Positions 44,479 through 50,539 of a stretch of 50,539 nt of DNA are shown one piece after another. This DNA is from Escherichia coli. Lineage in GTDB: Bacteria; Pseudomonadota; Gammaproteobacteria; Enterobacterales; Enterobacteriaceae. The stretch lies in assembly GCF_011881725.1 (NCBI RefSeq), contig NZ_JAATUR010000036.1, forward strand, positions 1 to 50,539, given 5' to 3'. The position numbers were made by a program, and so were the translations under genes. Every line of letters begins with the position of its first letter. The stretch's first letter is position 1. The notes beneath the pieces were generated by a model that did not search any database, was not told the origin of the DNA, and was given only the letters and a program-made list of their open reading frames with translations.

Positions 44479-45057
44479 ATGTTGCGCTTTACTGAGGAAG
44501 AGTTTCAGGCTTTTAGTGAGCGTCGAAATAAGGGGCGGTCCAGGCCAAAAACCAAAAAGGATCCATTCTTATCGCTTGCGCCGGTAAAAGAAGTTTCTCC
44601 ACATGCGAAGGCACTTGCAGCACTGGCAAAGAACCCAGACCTGCGCGACGGAAATTGCGAGCACTTCGAGCAGGTTTTCATTTTTGATTACTTCGAACGC
44701 AAGCACCCTGACATCTATGAGCTGTTGCATGCAACGCCTAACGGAGGGAAACGTTCAAAAGCAACCGCCGGGAAAATGAAGGCTGAAGGGCAGAAAAAAG
44801 GTTATCCGGACATGAGTCTCGATAAAGCATGCGGTATTTATCACGGCATGCGAATTGAGCTTAAAGAACCAAATGGTAAAGCCCCGACGAAAGAGCAGAT
44901 CGCCTGGATGCGCAGGCTTAGAGAGGAAGGTTACTACGTCGTTCTTGCGTATGGTGCAGAACAAGCGATAACCGCCATCCTGGAATACATGAGCCTTAAA
45001 AAGGGTGAGGCTATTGAGCATGTATTGAACGGTGACAAGTGGTTGTACACTACGTGA
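44479..45057 (+). CDS. pmgM: VRR-NUC nuclease-domain protein (PmgM)
   Basis: A 192-residue protein. Residues about 55-175 fit the VRR-NUC fold of the PD-(D/E)xK class: EQVFIFDYFERKHPDIYELLHATPNGGKRSK, then GYPDMSLDKACGIYHGMRIELKEPNGKAPTKEQIAWMRRLREEGYYVVLAYGAEQA, giving catalytic Asp (YPD), Glu and Lys (ELK). Phage VRR-NUC proteins cut structured DNA such as Holliday junctions. It starts two bases after pmgL stops. In P1 the gene is named pmgM without assigned activity. Confidence 0.85.
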   Translation: MLRFTEEEFQAFSERRNKGRSRPKTKKDPFLSLAPVKEVSPHAKALAALAKNPDLRDGNCEHFEQVFIFDYFERKHPDIYELLHATPNGGKRSKATAGKMKAEGQKKGYPDMSLDKACGIYHGMRIELKEPNGKAPTKEQIAWMRRLREEGYYVVLAYGAEQAITAILEYMSLKKGEAIEHVLNGDKWLYTT

Positions 45058-45063
45058 AATAAT

Positions 45064-45080
45064 AAATTAATTAGTGCATA
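45064..45080 (-). promoter_or_regulatory. weak C1 operator-like site before pmgN
   Basis: The complement reads TATGCACTAATTAATTT, keeping GC-CTAAT-AATTT of the consensus but with four or more differences. It lies right after the pmgM stop. It may be a relic or a low-affinity site. Confidence 0.35.
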
Positions 45081-45123
45081 TGTGTTCTTTGATACAGCGC
45101 ACATTAACATCGGGAGAATAATC

Positions 45124-45279
45124 GTGTCATCCAAGGCTAATTATGAATCGCTGGCATCGATCATGCCGCGTAATGAACAGGAAGCAGATGCTGTAGTTGA
45201 CCCGGTAATCGCTGAAATGAATGCTCGCCTGGAGGCTGAATTTGCAGCTGAGAATGAACATACCACCCAGGGCGACTAG
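45124..45279 (+). CDS. pmgN: PmgN, small acidic protein
   Basis: A 51-residue protein with a GTG start at 45124 (CGGGAG seven bases upstream). An upstream ATG at 45082 would run through the likely operator-promoter region. It is acidic and helical (NEQEADAVVDPVIAEMNARLEAEFAAENEHTTQGD). It overlaps the next gene by 26 bases. No function is recognised. Confidence 0.6.
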   Translation: MSSKANYESLASIMPRNEQEADAVVDPVIAEMNARLEAEFAAENEHTTQGD

Positions 45280-45883
45280 GACTGTTTTTTGTGTCGGTAG
45301 CGGTCCGTCACTCACTCGTGAGGACTGTGCTGCTATAGAAAAAACTGGCTGTTCTATCATCGCGGTTAACAATTCCTGGCAGATGTTCGATGACATTTAT
45401 GCCTTATACGCCGGTGATTTGTCATGGTGGAAGCAATACGGATCCACCATACCGGGAGGGAGATTCCGCAAAGTGACAGCCAACCTGGCGGCGGCGAAAT
45501 CATTTTCGTTGGAGTACAGGCGATATTGTGGACCGGCGGAAGGGGTAAATAGCGGCGCGCAGGCTATCAGTCTGGCTGCTGAATCAGGGGCTGAAGTAGT
45601 GGTATTAGTTGGCTATGACTGTTCTCTGCAAAACGGCCTTCATTGGCATGGCGCGCACCCTCAAGCCCTACGGAATCCAACGCAGGTGTCTATTTCAAAA
45701 TGGCAACAGCAGTTCCTGGATACCCGCAAAAAACACGCAGATTTACATATTTTGAATGCAAGTAGGAGCAGTGCAATTCAATGTTTCCCAAGAATAAATT
45801 TAGAGGCAGTGATCGCGTTATTATCGTCGGCAGTGGCCCAAGCGCCGCAAACTTTGTTGCGCCGCGCGGAGTGCCGATTATAG
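45254..45883 (+). CDS. pmgO: GT42/DUF115-like Rossmann protein (PmgO)
   Basis: A 209-residue protein from the ATG at 45254. The start FCVGSGPSLTRED, the central IIAVNNSWQMFDDIYALYAGDLSWW, and GVNSGAQAISLAAESGAEVVVLVGYDCS follow the pattern of GT42 sialyltransferases and the related DUF115/Maf family: a G-x-G-P-S loop, a 'saw and named' strand, then S/N-S-G-x-x-A-x-x-A-x-x-x-G-x-x-x-[IV]-x-[LV]-x-G-x-D. Such proteins bind CMP-sugars or are glycosylation accessories. A paralogue follows at once and overlaps it by 103 bases in another frame. Substrate unknown. Confidence 0.72.
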   Translation: MNIPPRATRTVFCVGSGPSLTREDCAAIEKTGCSIIAVNNSWQMFDDIYALYAGDLSWWKQYGSTIPGGRFRKVTANLAAAKSFSLEYRRYCGPAEGVNSGAQAISLAAESGAEVVVLVGYDCSLQNGLHWHGAHPQALRNPTQVSISKWQQQFLDTRKKHADLHILNASRSSAIQCFPRINLEAVIALLSSAVAQAPQTLLRRAECRL

Positions 45884-46407
45884 CGGTCAATGGGGCCATC
45901 GACTGGCTGAACCGCGCTTCTTATTTTTTCACACTTGATCCATCGCCAGACAATATGCGGCGCGTTGGTCGTGGCCGCCGTCGCCGTGGTGTTTGTTATT
46001 GCATGGCACTACCCGATGTTAAAGAACGTGAAGTCAGAGACGGCGTTCTGTGCTTCCGTCGTGTGGCTGAACGTGGCATGGAGCCAAAAAATACGAATTC
46101 TCCCGAGTGGTGGGCGTGGCGCTGGTCCGCACATTTCGGACTTTGCGAAGATGAGAATGAAATTGCCAGCGGCAATAGTGCATATGGCGCTCTGAACCTG
46201 GCTTTCCATATCGGATTCAAACATGTCGCCCTGGTGGGCGTTGACGCTACACAAGAACCACGCGTTCACTCCGGCGGCACGCCAAAAAATCTAAGTCACC
46301 TGCCTTTGTTATTCCAGTCTGCGCGTGAACAGATTGACGTTGTTTCATGCGGGAAAATGGGAGGTATTCCGCAGATGACTCTTAAAGAATGGCTGAAGAA
46401 TACATGA
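45781..46407 (+). CDS. pmgP: second GT42/DUF115-like protein (PmgP)
   Basis: A 208-residue paralogue of the preceding gene: [15 protein letters not shown], then [27 protein letters not shown] and [34 protein letters not shown]. The gene order (two paralogues, a phosphoesterase, a GT-A glycosyltransferase) suggests one pathway. It overlaps the phosphatase gene by four bases. In P1 this is pmgP, with no activity assigned. The long overlap with pmgO in a different frame is unusual for paralogues. Confidence 0.72.
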   Translation: MFPKNKFRGSDRVIIVGSGPSAANFVAPRGVPIIAVNGAIDWLNRASYFFTLDPSPDNMRRVGRGRRRRGVCYCMALPDVKEREVRDGVLCFRRVAERGMEPKNTNSPEWWAWRWSAHFGLCEDENEIASGNSAYGALNLAFHIGFKHVALVGVDATQEPRVHSGGTPKNLSHLPLLFQSAREQIDVVSCGKMGGIPQMTLKEWLKNT

Positions 46408-47081
46408 TGGCACCAACAATTTATCACCGTATCGACGGTACCAAATACAGGAATATCTGGGTTGTTGGTGATCTGCATGGTTGCTACACCAGACTGATGT
46501 CCGAACTCCATCGTGTGGATTTTGACCCTGCGCAGGATTTACTGATATCGGTCGGCGACCTTATCGATCGCGGCACCGAAAATGTTAAATGCCTGGAGCT
46601 ATTGCAGATGCCATGGTTCAGAGCGGTTATGGGCAACCATGAGCGGCTGATGATTGATGCGTTAAGTCCTGATGGCAACGTGAATAATTGGCTAATGAAT
46701 GGCGGTCAATGGTTCTTCATGCTGGACGCTGATCAGGAAATATTAGTCAGGGCGCTGGTGGAGTTGGTAAGACGACTGCCCTATATCATTGAGTTGAACA
46801 CCGGGCAAGAAACTATCGTTATAGCCCATGCCGACTATCCGGATAATGAATATCAATTCGGTAAGGAGGTGCCGCTTTTCAACGTTGTCTGGGCGCGCGA
46901 GCGTATCAGTGATTCGATGGATGATATTGGTGGCGAAATTTCGGGCGCAGATCGTTTTATCTTTGGTCACACTCCGGTGAAAAGCCCGAAGACATTCTGG
47001 AATCAGCATTATATCGACACAGGTGCCGTATTTTGCGGAAACCTGACATTGATGAAAGTGAAAGGTGATGGTGCAGCATGA
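46404..47081 (+). CDS. ppp: serine/threonine-type protein phosphatase (Ppp, lambda PP-like)
   Basis: A 225-residue metallophosphoesterase from the ATG in an ATGA overlap; an upstream ATG at 46389 adds five residues. All three family signatures are clear: [21 protein letters not shown] and VMGNHERL, with a fourth histidine in FGHTPV near the C-terminus. It is like lambda protein phosphatase and E. coli PrpA/B, with two metal ions at the active site. P1 ppp is syntenic. It could remove phosphate from proteins or a nucleotide-sugar intermediate made by its neighbours. Confidence 0.93.
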   Translation: MMAPTIYHRIDGTKYRNIWVVGDLHGCYTRLMSELHRVDFDPAQDLLISVGDLIDRGTENVKCLELLQMPWFRAVMGNHERLMIDALSPDGNVNNWLMNGGQWFFMLDADQEILVRALVELVRRLPYIIELNTGQETIVIAHADYPDNEYQFGKEVPLFNVVWARERISDSMDDIGGEISGADRFIFGHTPVKSPKTFWNQHYIDTGAVFCGNLTLMKVKGDGAA

Positions 47082-47770
47082 AGATTGCTTTAGTTCTTCG
47101 CTCTGGTGGTGACTATAACGCTTCCGATGTGCAGTGGCTGGTTAATCAACTGCCAAAAGACTATGAAATTATTTGCCTGACAGACCTGAAGTGTTTACAT
47201 GTACCTGGCGTCAAAGTTATCCCATTGATCAACCAGTGGCAAAAGTGCCGTGGCTGGTGGGCGAAAATCGAGTTGTTCCGACCGGATATAACCGATGATC
47301 TGTTCTATCTGGATTTGGACACGGTTATTGCCGGTGATATACGCCCAATCCTAGAGAATCCACCAACCAGCTTCACCATGCTTAGGGATTTTTACCATCC
47401 ACAATATCGTGGTAGCGGTGCCCTGTGGATACCAAATAGTGTAAAAGCGCATATCTGGAGTTCATTCTGGCAAGATCCGGAAGGTTGGATTGCTCGTTGT
47501 GTCACTACTGAGTGCTGGGGTGATCAGGGGTTCTTACGGAAGGTTATGGGCGATGATACACCAGCATTTCAGGATCTGTATCCAGGATGGTTTGTAAGTT
47601 ACAAGGCCGATGTTGTGGAACCTGGTTCAAAATATGCGAGCGCGCGTTACTCCAGGGGGAATGGGGCATTACCAAAGGACTGCCGAATAATCTTTTTCCA
47701 CGGCAAACCGCGACCTCGCGAAGTGTCAGAGGATTGGCTTCCCCTTACTAGCTCGTTTTTTGAGCGATAG
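47078..47770 (+). CDS. pmgQ: GT-A type glycosyltransferase (GT8-like), PmgQ
   Basis: A 230-residue protein with a GT-A fold: [25 protein letters not shown], then [29 protein letters not shown], in which DLD is the metal- and nucleotide-sugar-binding DxD motif of GT8 enzymes, and GSGALWIPN and [11 protein letters not shown] as the acceptor side. It overlaps ppp by four bases. P1 names it pmgQ. With the two GT42/DUF115-like proteins it makes a sugar-transfer set whose target (DNA, virion or host) is unknown. Confidence 0.82.
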   Translation: MKIALVLRSGGDYNASDVQWLVNQLPKDYEIICLTDLKCLHVPGVKVIPLINQWQKCRGWWAKIELFRPDITDDLFYLDLDTVIAGDIRPILENPPTSFTMLRDFYHPQYRGSGALWIPNSVKAHIWSSFWQDPEGWIARCVTTECWGDQGFLRKVMGDDTPAFQDLYPGWFVSYKADVVEPGSKYASARYSRGNGALPKDCRIIFFHGKPRPREVSEDWLPLTSSFFER

Positions 47771-47780
47771 TCAGAATAAT

Positions 47781-47797
47781 ATTGCTCTAATAATTCC
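47781..47797 (+). promoter_or_regulatory. C1 operator after pmgQ
   Basis: ATTGCTCTAATAATTCC, a near-consensus C1 site eleven bases after the pmgQ stop. It is paired with an inverted site about 50 bases on (47830-47846). Confidence 0.82.
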
Positions 47798-47806
47798 ATA
47801 TTTTTA

Positions 47807-47835
47807 AAACGTGATGTACACTCATCACGTTTTTT
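47807..47835 (+). terminator. terminator of the pmgL-pmgQ operon
   Basis: AAAACGTGATG-TACACT-CATCACGTTTTTT, a 9-10 bp stem with a T-run, located between the two C1 operators. Confidence 0.87.
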
Positions 47836-47846
47836 ATTAGAGCAAT
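47830..47846 (-). promoter_or_regulatory. inverted C1 operator before pmgR
   Basis: The complement reads ATTGCTCTAATAAAAAA, with the 5' twelve bases perfect. Its 5' T-run overlaps the terminator. Together with the plus-strand site upstream it flanks the promoter region for pmgR-pmgS. Confidence 0.82.
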
Positions 47847-47860
47847 CCAAAAGGTGCACT

Positions 47861-48079
47861 ATGTGGCCATTCCGACGGAAATATCACTACTGGCTGATCG
47901 CCTTTGTTACGCCGACCGGCGGTATCAGGCATGTCATCACCAGGTATCGCAACAAGAGACTCACCTTAGCCAGAATTTTACAGGCTGCCATAGGTGAGGG
48001 ACTGGATACAAATTGCGTAGTCCTTCCACCTTCATACTTAGGAAAAATGACCGAAGCACAAGCTAATACGGAACTTTGA
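47861..48079 (+). CDS. pmgR: PmgR, small protein
   Basis: A 72-residue protein (MWPFRRKYHYWLIAFVTPTGGIRHVITRYRNKRLTLARILQAAIGEG) with AAAAGGTG before the ATG. It begins right behind the inverted C1 operator and ends one base before pmgS, so both are probably on one transcript. It is beta-rich at the start and helical later. Function unknown; P1 pmgR is syntenic. Confidence 0.68.
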   Translation: MWPFRRKYHYWLIAFVTPTGGIRHVITRYRNKRLTLARILQAAIGEGLDTNCVVLPPSYLGKMTEAQANTEL

Positions 48080-48080
48080 A

Positions 48081-49343
48081 ATGAGCACTTCAGCACAAAA
48101 CCAATCAATCGAAAATGTATCTATCCCTGATGTCCTGAATGCCGGTATCCCGGCCATTATCCAGAACATCCGGGCCGCGCAACGCCGCGTTAGTTGTGAT
48201 GACCTCACAGCACGTTTTTTTGATAATGCGGTTCAGTCAGCGGAGATGCTTCACGCACAGCTTATTGATGTTTATAACGCAGAAGCTGATAGCCATAACT
48301 CCCTGGTAGATGCAGCTGAAAATATGCAGTTGGATCTCGGTCTGAAGGGTAAAGAAATTGAAGAGCTTCAGCTGCAAATTGAACATTTGAAACGCCAGCA
48401 ACAGGACGCGATCGACGATGCGACGCATGACGCCAACCAGCGTGCTGATAATGCCGAACGTATAAGCATTGAGCTGGAAACAAAACTCAATGAAATGACC
48501 GCGATGGTTGAACTGCGGAACTCACAGATTTCAACGCTAAAATCTCAATATAAAGAGATCATGAAACTTGATCCTTTTAACCTTGAGAAACGCTATAACA
48601 AAGCTAAAAGCGAGCGACAGGAACTGCGTAAGCAGGTCGCCGACCTTAACCAACAGCTCAAAAAAACTATTAAAGATGCAAGCGAAGCGCGCGTGGCATT
48701 TGCTAATAAAAAAGCAGAGGTTACCGCGCTGGTTAATGAGAATGCCAAATTTGCGACGCTCAAGAAGGAAATGTATGGCATTACTGAGCGCCGTTTCCCT
48801 GCAAGAAAACTTCATCCGACGTTAGGGCAAATCTCCTTCTTCCCGCGCCTCCTGGCTTATGGGATCTCATCGCCTAAAGAGTTCAATAACGAGCGTCCTT
48901 ATATCGTTTCTAAGCTGGACTTTGCTTATCAGTTCTGCTGCGACATGGGCTATGCCATTGATATCCGGATCAACGAATGGTTGATGCCAAACTTCCAGCC
49001 GTTGGCCATTTTCCGCGAGTTCCAGCCGGAAGGTTGGGTAGAGTTCTTCCATGAATTGATCTGTAAAGAGATGGAAAGCCGCCGCCCGGAACTGGTCCGT
49101 CGAGTTGAGTGGGCGCAAGAGGTTATGTTGGCAGAGGCAGAGCTGCCGTTCGAACCGGAATTCATTGATGATCTGGCAACTAAAGGGCTGCATACCCTGT
49201 TTGATGTGGTTACCCGCCGTCATGAGCAGTTGGTTGTCGAATTGGGTTTAGAGGAAACTGCGGCAAGAAGACTTCTCGATGTTTGCTATGCACGTAGCGA
49301 TGCATGGGAAAAAGAGAACGGCGGCACTATTTACGTTCGCTGA
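48081..49343 (+). CDS. pmgS: PmgS, long coiled-coil protein
   Basis: A 420-residue protein. Residues about 70-240 are a continuous coiled coil (ENMQLDLGLKGKEIEELQLQIEHLKRQQQDAIDDATHDANQRADNAERISIELETK... SERQELRKQVADLNQQLKKTIKDASEAR); residues 250-400 are a globular alpha/beta domain (ERRFPARKLHPTLGQISFFPRLLAYGISSPKEF...). No enzyme motif is seen. It may be structural or a scaffold for other pmg proteins. It ends at a strong terminator. P1 pmgS is in the same place. Confidence 0.75.
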   Translation: MSTSAQNQSIENVSIPDVLNAGIPAIIQNIRAAQRRVSCDDLTARFFDNAVQSAEMLHAQLIDVYNAEADSHNSLVDAAENMQLDLGLKGKEIEELQLQIEHLKRQQQDAIDDATHDANQRADNAERISIELETKLNEMTAMVELRNSQISTLKSQYKEIMKLDPFNLEKRYNKAKSERQELRKQVADLNQQLKKTIKDASEARVAFANKKAEVTALVNENAKFATLKKEMYGITERRFPARKLHPTLGQISFFPRLLAYGISSPKEFNNERPYIVSKLDFAYQFCCDMGYAIDIRINEWLMPNFQPLAIFREFQPEGWVEFFHELICKEMESRRPELVRRVEWAQEVMLAEAELPFEPEFIDDLATKGLHTLFDVVTRRHEQLVVELGLEETAARRLLDVCYARSDAWEKENGGTIYVR

Positions 49344-49362
49344 TAGTTACAGTGTCACTTTT

Positions 49363-49396
49363 AATGCTGGTGGAGTGCGCCCACCAGCATTTTTTT
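49363..49396 (+). terminator. terminator after pmgS
   Basis: AATGCTGGTGG-AGTGCGC-CCACCAGCATT followed by TTTTT, an 11-bp stem. Confidence 0.87.
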
Positions 49397-49415
49397 CGTC
49401 CAATGAGGAGGGCAT

Positions 49416-49922
49416 TTGAGTATTTTCAATAAACACGCACACCAGGAACGTCCGTATATCGTCATAGTTGATATTGATGGAACAATATCAGAGGCAACTG
49501 AAGACAGACTGCATTTGCTTCCGCCACCAGGCAAAGGTGCATTAACAAAGGACTGGAACGAGTTTAATCTCGCCTGTGACACTGATACTCCCATAACTCC
49601 AGTTATTGATATTGTGCGCCAGTTATTTAACGTTTACACGGTCTGGTTTGTAACCGGGCGCTGTGAGATCGCAAGGGATAAAACACGAGCCTGGCTGCGG
49701 AAGTACGTAACAAACGGGGCAGAGCCTTTGCTATCTATGCGTCCTGCCACCGATGACAGAAATGACGGTCCAGCAAAGATTGATCTCCTTAAGAAAATTG
49801 GTCTAAGCAAAATTGCGTTCGCGCTGGAAGATAAGATTGAAGTGGCGCGTGTTTTCAGGCGTCACAGCGTGCTTACGTTAATGGTCAGGGAGTATGAAAA
49901 CGCGCTTCTTCATCAGCAATAA
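49416..49922 (+). CDS. pap: HAD-superfamily phosphatase (Pap), polynucleotide 3'-phosphatase-like
   Basis: A 168-residue protein with a TTG start at 49416, preceded by GAGGAGGGC. It has HAD motif I VDIDGTISE (residues about 19-27), motif II in WFVTGRCEIARDK, and a C-terminal motif around LEDKIEVARVFRR. The PPGKGALTKDWNEF insert and the short length resemble the 3'-phosphatase domain of T4 polynucleotide kinase. P1 pap was called a putative acid phosphatase. Its stop overlaps a C1 operator. A role in end-healing of nucleic acids is plausible. Confidence 0.83.
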   Translation: MSIFNKHAHQERPYIVIVDIDGTISEATEDRLHLLPPPGKGALTKDWNEFNLACDTDTPITPVIDIVRQLFNVYTVWFVTGRCEIARDKTRAWLRKYVTNGAEPLLSMRPATDDRNDGPAKIDLLKKIGLSKIAFALEDKIEVARVFRRHSVLTLMVREYENALLHQQ

Positions 49923-49938
49923 TTGCTCTAATAAATCT
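49922..49938 (+). promoter_or_regulatory. C1 operator with promoter after pap
   Basis: ATTGCTCTAATAAATCT, one mismatch from the consensus, begins in the pap stop codon. It runs into TTGACC, with AAAAAT 17 bases later, a likely promoter for the small gene that follows. Confidence 0.85.
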
Positions 49939-50022
49939 TGACCTTTAAAACAGAGAAGGTAAAAATAAAAACATGCCGCAAGGGGCGCGGCATGTATCCA
50001 ATCAATCACAGGAGCTGAAGAT

Positions 50023-50109
50023 ATGAACACGGCATTCAAAATCATTATGGCCGCGATCTATTTCTGGCTGTTCTCTATCACTTTTGGCGGCATCGTCGCG
50101 CATGGGTAA
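50023..50109 (+). CDS. 28-residue membrane peptide
   Basis: Read directly: MNTAFKIIMAAIYFWLFSITF then GGIVAHG, one hydrophobic helix with a short tail. The ribosome site AGGAG is eight bases upstream, one of the best in this part of the window, and the C1-controlled promoter near 49940 reads into it. It could be a small holin-like, toxin-like or membrane-regulator peptide. No family is recognised. Confidence 0.6.
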   Translation: MNTAFKIIMAAIYFWLFSITFGGIVAHG

Positions 50110-50143
50110 GGGGAGTATATTAGCCATTTGGAACCCCACGGTC

Positions 50144-50173
50144 TCTTGCGGGTTTAATTAAGAACCCGCAAGA
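50144..50173. terminator. inverted repeat between the small peptide and hsdR
   Basis: CTTGCGGGTT and AACCCGCAAG form a 10-bp stem around a TAATTAAG loop. It lies between convergent genes; A rather than T follows on the plus strand, so termination would be weak. Confidence 0.5.
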
Positions 50174-50188
50174 AAAACACGAATTGGG

Positions 50189-50539
50189 CTATATTTTTCC
50201 GCCTACGCCTTTAAACTTCTCAATAAACGAGACGATTTTCTGGAAAACTGCCTGTTTTTTCGTTTTATATTGCGGATTTAACGGACTAAGTTTTGGTAAT
50301 GTTTCGTTTAATTCTGTGCCATTTTCGGTGGCATATTCGCGTTTTAAAGACGTGCGAATATAGCGTTTTGCTGCATCTTCATTGAGATTTTCTTCTTTTA
50401 TCAATGCTTCTGCTTCACGTTGCTGTTCGCGTTGAGCAAACGTAAAGAATGCGTCAATGATGCTGGCTTTGTCCGGTAAATCATCCAGGTTCGTTTGCTG
50501 AATAAAATCGACCACCAGGCCCTCTTTAGCACGGTTCCC
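50189..50539 (-). CDS. hsdR: type I restriction enzyme R subunit (HsdR), C-terminal end, partial
   Basis: The open frame runs off the right edge of the window and only about 116 C-terminal residues are seen. The in-frame GTG at 50515 is not the real start. [27 protein letters not shown], then [43 protein letters not shown], match the C-terminal domain of EcoR124I-type HsdR, the part that binds the methyltransferase core. HsdR is the ATP-driven translocase and nuclease of type I restriction. In P1 I recall other genes (pmgT and onward) following pap, so this is an acquired defence gene. Its hsdM and hsdS partners should lie beyond the window. Confidence 0.9.
   Translation of the reverse strand, partial: GNRAKEGLVVDFIQQTNLDDLPDKASIIDAFFTFAQREQQREAEALIKEENLNEDAAKRYIRTSLKREYATENGTELNETLPKLSPLNPQYKTKKQAVFQKIVSFIEKFKGVGGKI

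Overview
The window is about 50.5 kb of a P1-family phage-plasmid from an enterobacterial host (Escherichia/Salmonella type). Five things point this way: an IncY/P1-type replicon (RepA with five 19-bp iterons upstream and nine downstream), repeated asymmetric 17-bp sites matching the P1 C1-repressor operator ATTGCTCTAATAAATTT, the immI block (C4 RNA, icd, ant), kilA-repL, and a gene order that follows the P1 map almost gene for gene. P1 gene names below rest on this synteny and on recalled family features, not on database searches.

Layout. 1-2.1 kb: an AT-rich accessory island with a small HTH-like protein, a hexapeptide acetyltransferase and a GT4 glycosyltransferase. 2.1-14.6 kb (minus strand): late tail genes, comprising a fibre chaperone, an unusual macro-domain protein, tail fibre, R, 16, baseplate J-like and gp25-like proteins, Sit tape-measure/transglycosylase, a probable frameshifting tail assembly chaperone, tube, and pmgC. 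14.8-16.1 kb: simABC superinfection immunity. 16.1-20.2 kb (plus strand): immI, kilA, repL/oriL, rlfA and a hok-like toxin. 20.3-25.7 kb (minus): baseplate, sheath and capsid. 25.7-29.6 kb (minus): parS, parB, parA, incA iterons, repA, oriR. 29.7-31.8 kb (minus): upfA, a spanin-like pair, upfB, PAAR protein. 31.9-36.4 kb (plus): uhr, hrdC (RdgC-like) and dmt. 36.4-39.3 kb: an RNA-rich variable region with a tRNA split by an HNH gene. 39.4-44.1 kb (minus): baseplate hub and tail stability genes 5, 6, 24, 7, 25, 26. 44.2-50.1 kb (plus): pmgL to pap. 50.2 kb to the end (minus): the 3' end of a type I restriction hsdR gene.

How it works together. RepA, its iterons and ParABS maintain the plasmid prophage. 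C1 operators scattered through the window would silence lytic units (immI, kilA-repL, uhr-hrdC-dmt, pmg cluster). Three matching late promoters (upstream of genes 23, 26 and pmgC) drive the virion genes on the minus strand. Dmt methylates phage DNA, Sim proteins block superinfection, and the hok-like locus, HsdR and the glycosyltransferase island look like host-benefit or defence cargo.

Most notable: (1) the cytosine-methyltransferase half of the fused Dmt protein carries an intein placed exactly at its catalytic cysteine; (2) the gene between tube and tape measure has the architecture and a GGGGG slip site expected for a -2 programmed frameshift; (3) a free-standing HNH gene splits a tRNA-Thr(UGU)-like gene; (4) a macro-domain protein translationally coupled to the tail fibre ends in the same H-x-H repeats as the fibre tip; (5) two tandem GT42/DUF115-like proteins sit beside a phosphoesterase and a glycosyltransferase in the pmg operon.
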